Below are positions 5,979-13,769 of a stretch of 14,928 nt of DNA, one piece after another; position 1 is the first letter of the stretch; every line of letters begins with the position of its first letter. This stretch comes from an uncultured Collinsella sp. (GTDB lineage: Bacteria; Actinomycetota; Coriobacteriia; Coriobacteriales; Coriobacteriaceae), in assembly GCA_900752475.1 (NCBI GenBank), contig CAADVJ010000183.1, forward strand, positions 1 through 14,928, given 5' to 3'. The notes under the pieces were generated by a model. The model worked only from the letters and a program-made list of their open reading frames with translations, was not told where the DNA came from and made no database searches. Made by a program: the position numbers and the translations under genes.

Positions 5979-6947
5979 CTAGTACTCGACAACACCCATA
6001 TAGCGACGGAAATCGGGATCGTGATCAAACACCTTGCCGCGTGCAGCACGCAGCTCGCAGTTCATGGCGTAGAACAGCACCGGGTCCAGATAGGCACGGA
6101 CGCTCGCCGGCACGGCTTCCATACCGTACTCCTTGGCATCGAGCACCATCAGCGTATCGGTATGCGTCTTAAGGAACGCCAGGGCGCGCTCGTCCATAGC
6201 ACGGCACTCGCTGGAGCCCATCTGCAGGAAGTAAAAAACGCCATCCTGAGTAGCCTCGAAGGGGCCATGGAAGTACTCGGCAGAGTGGATGTAGCTGCAG
6301 TGCTGCCACTGCATCTCCATAAGAGAGCAGATAGCGAAACCGTAGGTCTGGCTAAAGTTGGGACCGCTGCCCAGAATATAGAAGAACTCGTGCTCCTGGC
6401 AAAGCTTGGCAAAACGATCGCCCAGCTCGGCATTTACCTTCTCACGTGCCGGGGGAAGAATCTTATCCATCTCGGCGATACCGGCATACATATCGGCAAG
6501 ATCGGCGTAGCCCTCCTGCTGATCGAGCAGCTCGGCCGCAAGCGACAGCGAAATGCCAGCGGGGACCTCAGCCTGCGGCACGCCCTCGCCCCATGGGTAG
6601 ACCCACGTGGTCCACTTGCCGGAGTCGATCTTAGATCCAGCGTTGTCGGTCTGGGCGATCACCGTAGCGCCGGCGGCAAGGGCAATCTCGCAGCCCTCAA
6701 CGACCTCGGGGGTGTTGCCACTGTGGCTGCAAGCAATGACCAGGGACTTCTCGCCCAGACGACGCGGACGCATGATATCGAACTCGCGAGCCGTATAGAT
6801 ATACGAAGTGAAGGTGGTTGCCTCGCGCTGCAGAAGCTCGTGAGCCGGGATCAAATCGATCATGGAGCCACCACAAGCAATCCAGTAGACGCTGTCGAAC
6901 TTGCCCTTCTCGGCAATTGCCTCTTTGATCAGATCGTGTGCGTTCAT
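5979..6947 (-). CDS. frlB: SIS-domain deglycase, fructoselysine 6-phosphate deglycase-like
   Basis: A 322-residue protein with two SIS sugar-isomerase domains. The first holds CSHSGNT at 73-79, the phosphosugar-binding loop. The second holds HSAEYFHGPFE at 221-231, where E224 and H227 match the Glu and His that act in FrlB/FraB-type deglycases. The end, DHDPDFRRYMGVVEY, matches the E. coli FrlB tail closely as I recall it. Expected reaction: fructoselysine 6-phosphate to lysine plus glucose 6-phosphate. I chose ATG 6947 (AAAGGA 7 bases ahead); a longer reading from a TTG at 6980 has no support. The 62-base gap from the epimerase gene holds a hairpin (6969-6999) that may tune or protect the mRNA. 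FraB-like specificity for fructose-asparagine 6-phosphate is the main alternative. Confidence 0.83.
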   Translation of the reverse strand: MNAHDLIKEAIAEKGKFDSVYWIACGGSMIDLIPAHELLQREATTFTSYIYTAREFDIMRPRRLGEKSLVIACSHSGNTPEVVEGCEIALAAGATVIAQTDNAGSKIDSGKWTTWVYPWGEGVPQAEVPAGISLSLAAELLDQQEGYADLADMYAGIAEMDKILPPAREKVNAELGDRFAKLCQEHEFFYILGSGPNFSQTYGFAICSLMEMQWQHCSYIHSAEYFHGPFEATQDGVFYFLQMGSSECRAMDERALAFLKTHTDTLMVLDAKEYGMEAVPASVRAYLDPVLFYAMNCELRAARGKVFDHDPDFRRYMGVVEY

Positions 6948-7009
6948 ATCCAGTTCCTTTCTTGTTTGGGCCGCAATCAATGACGTTGGTTGCGTGGCCG
7001 ATAGTTGTT

Positions 7010-7861
7010 TTAGTCAATCAGATATTTCTCGAATGCGGCCATGTTCTTGGCATCAGCCGCCGCCGGGTCATCGTAGTAACGACCGTCCGTGATTTCCTGG
7101 CCCAGCATGCCGTCGAAACCATGGGCGTTGAGTGTGGCAACGAAGGCGTCCATATCGTGCTTGCCATCGCCCCACACCAGATGGCCATACGGGTCACCGT
7201 CGATAAAGTGCATCTCGTGAATTGCCCCATCACCAAAGGCGGCAAACCAGTCCTCGAGCGTCTCGCCTGCAACGCCCATCGCGGTTGTATCAACCATGGG
7301 CTGTAAGTACGGGCTCGCGACCTCGTCAATCATGCGCTTCGCATCGGAAACCGTCGTCACAAGGTTGCTCTCCTCGGGACGCAGGCTTTCCATCGTGAGC
7401 ACCAGACCGTGCTCGCCGGCATACTCCGCCAGAATGGACAAGTGCTCGCGGCTGCGCTTCCAGGCTTCCTCGCGGTCCTCGTCCCAGTCGCCCCAGCCCG
7501 AGTTGATGGACATACGGTCGCACCCAAGTACCTCGGCAAGCTCAATGCCGTGTTTAAAGTACGCCAGACTGCGCTGTTCATGCAGCGGCTTGCGTGCGCA
7601 GTACTGCCAAGGATAGACAACGTTCTCGGGGCACAGAGTACGATACCTAAGCCCACGGTCTGCAGCCTTTTTCGCCAGGACCTCAGCCTCAAAGTAGCCC
7701 GTATGGTCGAGCGTCACATGCGGCTCTGCGCACCACAGCTCAATGGACTCAAAGCCCAAACGCTGCTGCACATCAAGGAAGTAATCGAGCGACCACATGA
7801 TGTAGTGGATATTCATGCCCGCAATCTGCTCGCGGCGCAGCGTCGGTTTGGATTCAGACAT
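7010..7861 (-). CDS. frlC: Sugar epimerase of the FrlC type (TIM barrel)
   Basis: A 283-residue xylose-isomerase-like TIM barrel. Metal ligands expected for FrlC-type 3-epimerases are visible: E158 in LTMESLRPEESN, D191 in PMVDTTAM, H218 in EMHFIDGDPYGH and E256 in GQEITDG. The N-terminal GFESIELWCAEPH matches the family start. E. coli FrlC interconverts fructoselysine and its C3 epimer psicoselysine, so the cell can also use the epimer. The ATG at 7861 has AAGGAGG 6 bases ahead. That ribosome site lies inside the last codons of the amidohydrolase gene, whose stop is one base before this ATG, so translation is tightly coupled. Another sugar phosphate epimerase role is possible, but the frlB and frlD neighbours make FrlC the best reading. 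Confidence 0.78.
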   Translation of the reverse strand: MSESKPTLRREQIAGMNIHYIMWSLDYFLDVQQRLGFESIELWCAEPHVTLDHTGYFEAEVLAKKAADRGLRYRTLCPENVVYPWQYCARKPLHEQRSLAYFKHGIELAEVLGCDRMSINSGWGDWDEDREEAWKRSREHLSILAEYAGEHGLVLTMESLRPEESNLVTTVSDAKRMIDEVASPYLQPMVDTTAMGVAGETLEDWFAAFGDGAIHEMHFIDGDPYGHLVWGDGKHDMDAFVATLNAHGFDGMLGQEITDGRYYDDPAAADAKNMAAFEKYLID

Positions 7862-7862
7862 C

Positions 7863-9446
7863 TTATGCCTCCTTATTTCGATCGAACACGATTTGTCCGT
7901 CCGACATCGTCATATCAACCGCAAGATCGCGTGCGTCGCGATAATCGAGGTCAAACACATCCCGATCGAGCACGCAGATATCGGCAAGCTTGCCGACCTC
8001 GAGCGTACCCAGCTCGTCTTCGCGCATCAGATCGTACGCGCCCCCGGCAGTCCAAGCGCGCAAGAGCTCGACAAGCGTCAGCGTGTTGACCTCATTCACA
8101 GGCAGTCCGTCGGCGAAGAATCCGCCGCACGCGCTGTAGATTGACTCGCCCAGGCTCGGAATCAGCAGCGGCAAATCCGTTCCACAGCACACTGTGCATC
8201 CGGAATCTTCCATGCCGCGGCGATTCCAGCTGTGCAAAAGTCGCGTCTCGCCAATTTGTCGACGCATCATCGACAGGCAATCCTCGCGTCGGTCCAGCGT
8301 CAGAATCTGCGGATAGACCTCGCAAATTCCACCTAACTTGCCAAACTCGACAAGATCGGTCGGGTCAGAGTTCTCGAGATCGGTAATCGCATGGCGGCGA
8401 AGCATCCGTCCATGCTCGTCTCGAGGCAGCGAGGCAAAGAGCGCCACGGTGCGACGAACGGCGCCATCGCCCTGGCAATGCAAGGAATATCGGAATCCGT
8501 CAGCATCAATTGCACGCAGCTCGTTCTCAATCAGATCCCACTCTGGCTCCTCGACGACCGTCTTGCCGGCAGCGCCCGCATCGGCCGAGTCCTCATAGGG
8601 TTCTATCATCTCGGCAAGCCCCGCCCATACGCCGCGATCGGTCATACGGTTGAAGCCAGAAAAACGAACGAACGGTCCCCGGAAGCGCTCTCGTGCCTCG
8701 CGGGCATATGCAAGATTTGCACCGGCACCCACCGGCTGCGACATCATAGAGACGCGAACCGTCAGCTCACCAGATTCCTCACGGCGAGCCATTTCGTCGG
8801 CAAAGCCGTAGTAGTCATCAAACGCCATCTCCTTGATGGCGGTAACGCCGCGTTCGTTAAGCATGCTCATGTAGTCCGAATACCCTGCACGCACCTCGGG
8901 CAGCGCGAGGAAATCGCTCATCATGCGCCAGATCTTCTCGGCATAGCACGCCTGGGGTGTGAAGCCGTATCGCGCACTGGCGGCAGCATTGAGAACACAG
9001 GTATCCGCGCCCGGTGTAAAGCAGACGACGGGGATATCGCCAAAACACTCGTCAAACACAGCTGCTGTATTTGCGTTCTCGGCATCCGATGCCAACGTTT
9101 CGGGTAGGTTGTGGCCAAAAGCCGCCGCGCAATCCGGACGATCTTCTTTCCATGCACGCAAGAGCGACACGGCCTCTTTGGCATCAGCGATGCCGGACAG
9201 ATCAGGCCCCAACGTCCGCAGCGCCCAGCCTGTATAGAAGGTATGCACATCGATCAGGCCAGGCATGACGGTGCGGTCGCCCAGGTCAACTACCTCGTCC
9301 GCCTGGGTCAAATACGAAGCTAGCTCACACTTGGTGCCAACAGCCTCAATTCGATTGCCACGGACCGCTACGAAACCTTCAAACGGCAGGTCCCCCGTAC
9401 CGGTAAAGACGCTCTTAGACGTCAGGACCGTCAAACGATCAGACAT
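7863..9446 (-). CDS. YtcJ-like amidohydrolase (Amidohydro_3), altered metal site
   Basis: A 527-residue composite-domain amidohydrolase. A small beta sandwich is made from both ends (GNRIEAVG near 30-37; GTLEVGKLADICVLDRD near 480-496) around a metal-dependent barrel. The usual first motif DxHxH reads DVHTF here (H68, then F70), so the second His ligand is missing. Later ligands look intact: H323 (LHCQGDGAV), H352 (RRHAITD) and D424 (CCGTDLPLL). YtcJ-type enzymes cut amide or carbamate bonds; the substrate here is unknown. Its place between transporter and epimerase suggests it trims an amide-bearing Amadori compound or frees the amino acid, parallel to the asparaginase FraE in the Salmonella fra locus. 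I chose ATG 9446 because AGGTGG lies 5 bases ahead; a GTG at 9455 lacks this. Confidence 0.78.
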   Translation of the reverse strand: MSDRLTVLTSKSVFTGTGDLPFEGFVAVRGNRIEAVGTKCELASYLTQADEVVDLGDRTVMPGLIDVHTFYTGWALRTLGPDLSGIADAKEAVSLLRAWKEDRPDCAAAFGHNLPETLASDAENANTAAVFDECFGDIPVVCFTPGADTCVLNAAASARYGFTPQACYAEKIWRMMSDFLALPEVRAGYSDYMSMLNERGVTAIKEMAFDDYYGFADEMARREESGELTVRVSMMSQPVGAGANLAYAREARERFRGPFVRFSGFNRMTDRGVWAGLAEMIEPYEDSADAGAAGKTVVEEPEWDLIENELRAIDADGFRYSLHCQGDGAVRRTVALFASLPRDEHGRMLRRHAITDLENSDPTDLVEFGKLGGICEVYPQILTLDRREDCLSMMRRQIGETRLLHSWNRRGMEDSGCTVCCGTDLPLLIPSLGESIYSACGGFFADGLPVNEVNTLTLVELLRAWTAGGAYDLMREDELGTLEVGKLADICVLDRDVFDLDYRDARDLAVDMTMSDGQIVFDRNKEA

Positions 9447-9455
9447 CACAACCAC

Positions 9456-10919
9456 CTACGCCGGAAGCATGCCAGAGATTGCCGTTACGATCAGGCCAAA
9501 GACGACCATGAAAATGAAGAACTTCCAAATGGTCTTCCACCATTGACCAAACGAGATCTTTGCCACGGCAAGACCGGCAACCGTCATGCCCGCCACGGGA
9601 CTGATGGTGTTGATGGTCTGATTAGCAAACTGGAGCGCGGTAACGGCGGCTTCGGGATTGAGGCCCATAAGCTCGGTCAGCGGACCCATGACGGGCATGG
9701 TGAGCGCCGCAAGTCCAGAGCTCGAGGGAACCAGCAAAGAGAGCAGGCCAAGGACGATATACATAAACGTGGTGTAGACGGCGGCAGGTGCACCGGCCAG
9801 TGCAGTAGCGAGCGCCTGGAGGATGGTGTCGATGATCATGCCACCCTCTGCGATGACCAAGATACCGCGAGCGATGCCGATGACGATAGCGGCATACGCA
9901 AAGTCGGCAATGCCTTTAACGAACTCCTCGGCGATCGTCTGCTGGTCAAGGCCGCCCAGGATACCGGCAAGCAAGCCCATACCAAGGAACACGGCGGAAA
10001 TCTCATTCATGTACCAGCCCTGGGTAACAAGACCCCAGACGATAATGCCCATGCCGCAGGCAAAATCGATAAGCACGAGCTTCTGACGGGTAGTGAACTC
10101 TTCCTCGATGGAGGCATCGGTCACGGAAAACTCAACACGCTTGAGCTTATCGTCCTCGTACACAATGGACGACTCGGGATTTTTCTTGACACGCATGGCG
10201 TAGCGCATGGCCCATGCGATACCAACGGCAGTGAAGATGACCCAAGAAACGGCGCGCAGCCACAGCTGAGGATTGCCCTCGATACCAATGATGCCTTGGG
10301 CGATCAAAACATTAAACGGGTCGATGGTCGAAGCACAATATCCCAGGTTAGGACCAAGGAAGCAGATGATAAACGCCGTCATCGAGTCATACCCGATACC
10401 CATCATGATGGGAATGAAGATGGCATAGAACGGCAGGGCTTCCTCAGACATACCAAACGTAGTGCCGCAAATGGACAGCAACGTCATCGTGATGGGAATG
10501 ATGAGGATGTCCTTGTTCTTGAGCTTTTTAATCACACGGCTCATGCCGGCATTCAAAGCGTTGGTCTTGGTGATGACTGCGAACGATCCGCCAATCAATA
10601 AGACGAACGCAACGACGTCGGCAGCCTCCTGGATGCCCTTAGTAGGCGCTTGCAGGACCGCAAAGATATCCTGGCCCAGATTGATGGTCTCGCCGGTCTC
10701 GGAATCGGTGTAGTTCTTATCAACCTGTTCATAGGTTCCAGCAACGGCGACTTCACGCTCGCCCGCCGCTGTCGAAATCGTCTTGCGCTGATACTGACCA
10801 GAGGGAACGATCCAAGTCAGGACCGCAAAGACAACGATCAGCAAGAACATGATCGTATAGACATGCGGTAATTTGAACTTAAAACGTCTGTTTGTCTTCT
10901 TCGCCTTCGTATCTGACAT
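9456..10919 (-). CDS. DcuC/YfcC-superfamily membrane transporter, likely Amadori compound importer
   Basis: A 487-residue integral membrane protein with about twelve hydrophobic segments. A basic N-terminal tail (KAKKTNRRFKFKLPH) leads into the first helix, and an outside loop of about 45 polar residues follows. A conserved late motif reads NQTINTISPVAGM at 433-445. This is the YfcC/DcuC group, known as carriers of dicarboxylates and amino acids. Salmonella FraA, the fructose-asparagine importer, belongs to the same superfamily, whereas E. coli FrlA is an APC-type permease. As first gene of this operon it is probably the uptake step. I chose ATG 10919 (GGAGG 5 bases ahead); an in-frame extension to 11027 covers the promoter and has no ribosome site. 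It ends 9 bases before the amidohydrolase start. Confidence 0.82.
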   Translation of the reverse strand: MSDTKAKKTNRRFKFKLPHVYTIMFLLIVVFAVLTWIVPSGQYQRKTISTAAGEREVAVAGTYEQVDKNYTDSETGETINLGQDIFAVLQAPTKGIQEAADVVAFVLLIGGSFAVITKTNALNAGMSRVIKKLKNKDILIIPITMTLLSICGTTFGMSEEALPFYAIFIPIMMGIGYDSMTAFIICFLGPNLGYCASTIDPFNVLIAQGIIGIEGNPQLWLRAVSWVIFTAVGIAWAMRYAMRVKKNPESSIVYEDDKLKRVEFSVTDASIEEEFTTRQKLVLIDFACGMGIIVWGLVTQGWYMNEISAVFLGMGLLAGILGGLDQQTIAEEFVKGIADFAYAAIVIGIARGILVIAEGGMIIDTILQALATALAGAPAAVYTTFMYIVLGLLSLLVPSSSGLAALTMPVMGPLTELMGLNPEAAVTALQFANQTINTISPVAGMTVAGLAVAKISFGQWWKTIWKFFIFMVVFGLIVTAISGMLPA

Positions 10920-10984
10920 AGATACCTCCAAAGAACTCGAGACTGCATCGCATCTCGCTTCAACGCCTGCGCAAGGCAAACGTT

Positions 10985-11027
10985 CTATGACGTTCCATAG
11001 ATTACCAGCAGTTTTTCCCATCATCAA
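10985..11027 (-). promoter_or_regulatory. Promoter of the frl-type operon with inverted-repeat operator
   Basis: On the minus strand TTGATG (11027-11022) and TAATCT (11004-10999) are 17 bases apart, about 80 bases before the transporter start. An inverted repeat CTATG-N6-CATAG (10985-11000) overlaps the -10 and the expected start. Within it and just beyond, GAACGT occurs twice in the same direction. A GntR-type repressor at this place would block initiation. Binding by the adjacent regulator is inferred. Confidence 0.5.
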
Positions 11028-11087
11028 GATAATTTCAAACTGATTGCCGCGACGCGGTTGAACGGTTGCGTTCGCGCCGTGAACGGT

Positions 11088-11127
11088 ATGGAGACGCCCG
11101 GTGAGATGATCAACCGGGCGTCTCCAT
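11088..11127 (-). terminator. 15-bp hairpin after the GntR regulator gene
   Basis: ATGGAGACGCCCGGT (11088-11102) pairs perfectly with 11113-11127 around a 10-base loop, 10 bases beyond the gntR stop. There is no T-tract on either side. It should insulate the regulator gene from the operon downstream, or act as a stable 3' end. Confidence 0.6.
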
Positions 11128-11137
11128 TCGCAATGTC

Positions 11138-11881
11138 CTAGATGTCAAAGACGTAGCGAGACCCAACGATCCGCTGACGACCGATGATAAACGGCCGCCG
11201 CTGCTCATCGAAAAAGAAGGCTTCCATATAAAACAAGGGTTCGCCAACGGGAACTGCCAACAGCCGAGCGACCTCAGGCGACGCGCACGCGATCTCGAGT
11301 GTGCACGGGTCGGTAAACGCGGGCGTACGGCCCGTCCGGTTACGCACGAACTCAAAAATGGATTGGTTAGATAGAGGTGCCGTTGATAGATAAGCGTTGT
11401 CCTCGTAAACGTATATATTGTTCTCGAGCATGACGGGGACTCCATCGGCAGTACGCACACGCTCAACGCAAATCAAATCAGTTCCAACGGGAACACCAAA
11501 GAACTGCGCTTCGGTGGAATCCGCCGGCAGTATCTTTCTCGAAATGACGCACGCCCCCGGCTCCATTCCGTTAACGCGGCATGCGTCCGAAAAACTCTGG
11601 ACGTCATCCTTCTGGCGAATCTTGCGCTTAAGCTTGGGGGCATTGACAAACGTGCCTTTCCCCTGCCGCTTCGTTAGATAGCCCTGCTGGACGAGCTCCT
11701 CAATAGCGCGTCGCACGGTAACGCGGCCAACTTTATAGCTCTCAGCCAATTCGAATTCGTTGGGTATCCGCGCGCCTGCCTTGTAGGCACCGGAGTTGAT
11801 TTCGTTTTTAATGATATCGATAACCTGTTGGTACAGCGGTATCGCTGCTTTACCGTCAGTTAGCCCTTCAGTCGGTGGCAT
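11138..11881 (-). CDS. frlR: GntR/HutC-family regulator (HTH + UTRA), FrlR-like
   Basis: A 247-residue transcription factor. Residues 14-79 are a GntR winged helix (IPLYQQVIDIIKNEI, then LAESYKVGRVTVRRAIEELV as helix-turn-helix, then QGKGTFV as wing). Residues of about 100-240 are the UTRA ligand domain with the typical ending region RQRIVGSRYVF. UTRA domains sense small molecules such as sugar phosphates or amino sugars, and GntR regulators sit beside both frl and fra loci. It is divided from the operon by a strong hairpin, so it has its own transcript and probably represses the operon until substrate, or its phosphate, binds. GGGAGAGGG sits 4 bases before the ATG. The symbol is by context only; the ligand is not known. 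Confidence 0.82.
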   Translation of the reverse strand: MPPTEGLTDGKAAIPLYQQVIDIIKNEINSGAYKAGARIPNEFELAESYKVGRVTVRRAIEELVQQGYLTKRQGKGTFVNAPKLKRKIRQKDDVQSFSDACRVNGMEPGACVISRKILPADSTEAQFFGVPVGTDLICVERVRTADGVPVMLENNIYVYEDNAYLSTAPLSNQSIFEFVRNRTGRTPAFTDPCTLEIACASPEVARLLAVPVGEPLFYMEAFFFDEQRRPFIIGRQRIVGSRYVFDI

Positions 11882-11911
11882 ATACCCTCTCCCAGCACAA
11901 TTAAGTCTAAA

Positions 11912-11948
11912 GCGGGCCCAAGGGCATTCAGCAAGCCCTTAAGCCCGC
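11912..11948. terminator. Hairpin upstream of the GntR gene
   Basis: GCGGGC (11912-11917) and AAGGGC (11920-11925) pair with GCCCTT (11935-11940) and GCCCGC (11943-11948), with a CC/AA internal loop. On the minus strand it is followed by TTTAGACTTAATT. It lies between the phosphatase gene upstream and the gntR start, so it can stop read-through, or it may be part of the gntR leader. A short inverted repeat AGCAT-N5-ATGCT follows at 11952-11966. Confidence 0.45.
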
Positions 11949-11984
11949 ATTAGCATTAAGTATGCTTGCTGCCGCACCAAAATG

Positions 11985-12009
11985 TCGGGTATTTACTCAT
12001 CTGACCCGA
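11985..12009 (-). terminator. Hairpin shortly after the beta-phosphoglucomutase-like gene
   Basis: TCGGGT (11985-11990) pairs with ACCCGA (12004-12009) over a 13-base loop, 22 bases beyond the stop of the leftward gene, and leads into CATTTTGG on the minus strand. It is a modest terminator candidate and the first on that strand after the gene. Confidence 0.4.
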
Positions 12010-12031
12010 AAAACGCGCAACTACCGCACTC

Positions 12032-12691
12032 CTAAGAAAGCGTGAGCAGCTCCGGCAGCTGGTCGATAATCTTGTCCGCGGCATCCTGGCTAAAGCCAAA
12101 GCGTTCCTCGCGCTTGGCAATGACTGTCAGGCCAGCTCGCTTGCCGGCAGTGATGCCAGGCACCGAATCCTCGACGCAGCAGCAGCGATTCGCGGGCAGC
12201 CCCAGCAGGTCCAGCGCATGCAGGTAGATGTCGGGCTCGGGCTTGCTCTCCTTAAACTGCTCGCCACTCACCACATGCTCAAAGGCATCCGACAGCCCGC
12301 ATGCGTTGAGCACTTCCTCGATGCTATCCATGGGAGACGAGCTGGCAAGCGCCACGCGAACGCCACGGCGCGGCAGCTCTCGAATCGTATCCACGGCGCC
12401 TGGGTTAATCAAAGCCTGATAGTCGCGCGGACGCTTATGCGCCCACTCGTCCCAACGGGCCAACGCTTCCTCGCCAGTTAAATGCCCCTTACCGGCGCGC
12501 TCAAACCAATCGACCAGCATACGCAGGAAGAACTGATGCGAGGTACCGACCTGCCCATTCAACTCCTCTTGAGTCAGATTAAGCCCAAGCTCCTTGGCAA
12601 ACGCGGCAGTCTCGCCCAGGTAGTAATACTCGGTATCGACAATGACGCCGTCCATGTCAAAGATAACGGCATCGAACGGAAATGCGGACAC
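12032..12691 (-). CDS. HAD phosphatase, beta-phosphoglucomutase-like
   Basis: A 219-residue HAD subfamily IA protein. Motif I is FDMDGVIVDTE with nucleophile D12 and acid/base D14; a helical cap spans about 18-90; motif II is LASSS at 115-119, motif III K150 in KESKPEPD, and motif IV VEDSVPGI with E174 and D175. These proteins act on sugar phosphates (beta-phosphoglucomutase, or 2-deoxyglucose-6-P and similar phosphatases). The exact substrate is not readable from sequence, though the mutase hallmark residues around the cap are not obvious, so a phosphatase is as likely. I chose a GTG start at 12691, with GGGAGGG 4 bases ahead. An in-frame ATG at 12739 would put a transcription terminator inside the gene and adds an Arg-rich stretch with no family match. 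Confidence 0.8.
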   Translation of the reverse strand: MSAFPFDAVIFDMDGVIVDTEYYYLGETAAFAKELGLNLTQEELNGQVGTSHQFFLRMLVDWFERAGKGHLTGEEALARWDEWAHKRPRDYQALINPGAVDTIRELPRRGVRVALASSSPMDSIEEVLNACGLSDAFEHVVSGEQFKESKPEPDIYLHALDLLGLPANRCCCVEDSVPGITAGKRAGLTVIAKREERFGFSQDAADKIIDQLPELLTLS

Positions 12692-12703
12692 GGCACCCTC
12701 CCT

Positions 12704-12732
12704 AACAAAAGGACGCCCGCGAGCAGGCGCCC
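12704..12732 (-). terminator. Intrinsic terminator of the Cof-type phosphatase gene
   Basis: On the minus strand GGGCGCCTG (12732-12724) pairs with CGGGCGTCC (12719-12711) with two G-U pairs and a four-base loop, then TTTTGTT (12710-12704). It stands 24 bases after the Cof gene stop and just ahead of the next gene's ribosome site, so the two HAD genes are probably not one operon, or are linked by partial read-through. Confidence 0.7.
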
Positions 12733-12755
12733 GAACCATGCATTAATCGGCGATT

Positions 12756-13598
12756 CTAACCCAGCAGCTTATCCAGCGCCACTGCAATACCATCTTCGTT
12801 GTTATTGGCGGTCACCATCTGGGCCACGGCCTTAACCTCATCGACGGCGTTGTCCATGGCAACACCGGTGCCGGCCCACTCAATCATGGACTTGTCGTTC
12901 TGGCCGTCGCCAAACGATACGACCTCGCTGGCATCGATGCCGAGCTTGGGCAGGGCACCCTCGAGCGCATGGGCTTTGTCGATACCGGGCGCCGTGTACT
13001 CAAAGTACCAGTCGGCCGTAAACATGCCCGAAAGCGTCTGGGTAAAGGGCGCATACATCTCCTCGTAATGCGCCTGCAGGTAGGCCGGATCGCCCGCAGT
13101 GAGTAGCTTGTCCACGGGATAAGCATCAGCGACCTCATGCAGGCTCTCCACCTCGCGAATCTTAAGATCGCACGCGTCGCGCTCATACTTGACGATATTC
13201 TTCTGCGAGCCGTCAGGCAGCGTGATCATGCAATGGTACGAGTCCTCGACATGCAAATCACGACCGAGCGAAATCATAGGGATCACGTCAAAATTACGCA
13301 GGTGATCAATCAGGCGATGCAATTCGTCGGCAGGCATAGCCTGGTCAAAAAGAACCTCATCGGTCTGAGCGTCGACCACATGCGCGCCATTAAAGGCAAC
13401 TAGCAGACCGTCATGGTTTTGAAGGTCGAGCTCCTGCGCCAAGGCGTGCAGCCCCCATGCGGGACGACCCGAAGCCAAGATGAGCTTAATGCCCGACTCC
13501 TGCGCCGCGAGCAGCTTCTCGCGCGTACGCGGGCTAATGACCTTTTGATCGTTGGTGAGCGTACCGTCGATATCCATTGCGATGGCTTTGATTGCCAT
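12756..13598 (-). CDS. Cof-type HAD-IIB sugar phosphatase
   Basis: A 280-residue HAD hydrolase of the Cof/YidA type. Motif I is MDIDGTLTND with D9 and D11, motif II LASGRP with S43, a large alpha/beta C2 cap lies between about 85 and 195, motif III is K208 in PGIDKAHAL, and motif IV is FGDGQNDKSM with D231 and D235. These cytosolic enzymes remove phosphate from a range of sugar phosphates and flavin or pyridoxal precursors; the natural substrate cannot be told. AAGGAGG lies 5 bases before the ATG, an ideal ribosome site. The length fits the family (265-285). It ends in a clear intrinsic terminator. Its upstream side faces a long gap with no clear promoter, though TAAGAT at 13632-13637 (minus) could be a -10. 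Confidence 0.88.
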   Translation of the reverse strand: MAIKAIAMDIDGTLTNDQKVISPRTREKLLAAQESGIKLILASGRPAWGLHALAQELDLQNHDGLLVAFNGAHVVDAQTDEVLFDQAMPADELHRLIDHLRNFDVIPMISLGRDLHVEDSYHCMITLPDGSQKNIVKYERDACDLKIREVESLHEVADAYPVDKLLTAGDPAYLQAHYEEMYAPFTQTLSGMFTADWYFEYTAPGIDKAHALEGALPKLGIDASEVVSFGDGQNDKSMIEWAGTGVAMDNAVDEVKAVAQMVTANNNEDGIAVALDKLLG

Positions 13599-13752
13599 AT
13601 GTGCCTCCTTGCATCGTTTTTATCGCGCACTATCTTATCCGAGCCGGGCACGTTCGCACAGCGCGCGTATGACGGTTGCAAAACCACCCCATTTGAAACA
13701 AAGGCAAAAAAGTACTTGTAAAGACGCGTTCCGACATATAAGTTGATAAAAG

Positions 13753-13769
13753 ACCGCCGTTGCGGTTTT
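13753..13769. terminator. Short hairpin with T-runs on both strands
   Basis: ACCGC-CGTT-GCGGT is followed by TTT and A on the plus strand and by CTTTT on the minus strand, so it could end transcripts from either side. It also sits exactly in the 17-base space between TTGATA (13743-13748) and TTTTAA (13766-13771), so an operator within a weak promoter is the other reading. Confidence 0.35.

Noticed and set aside
5958..6983. 341-codon plus-strand frame, and the similar frame at 5041-5982
   Set aside because: Mirrors of frlB and frlD, which have clear SIS and PfkB motifs and proper ribosome sites.
9543..10601. 352-codon plus-strand frame
   Set aside because: Mirror of the transporter gene; highly charged, low-complexity translation typical of the antisense of membrane proteins.
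10920..11027. 36-residue N-terminal extension of the transporter
   Set aside because: It spans the predicted promoter and operator and lacks a ribosome site; GGAGG precedes the ATG at 10919.
12692..12739. 16-residue extension of the beta-phosphoglucomutase-like protein
   Set aside because: It would contain the intrinsic terminator of the upstream gene and add an Arg-rich tail unlike the family.
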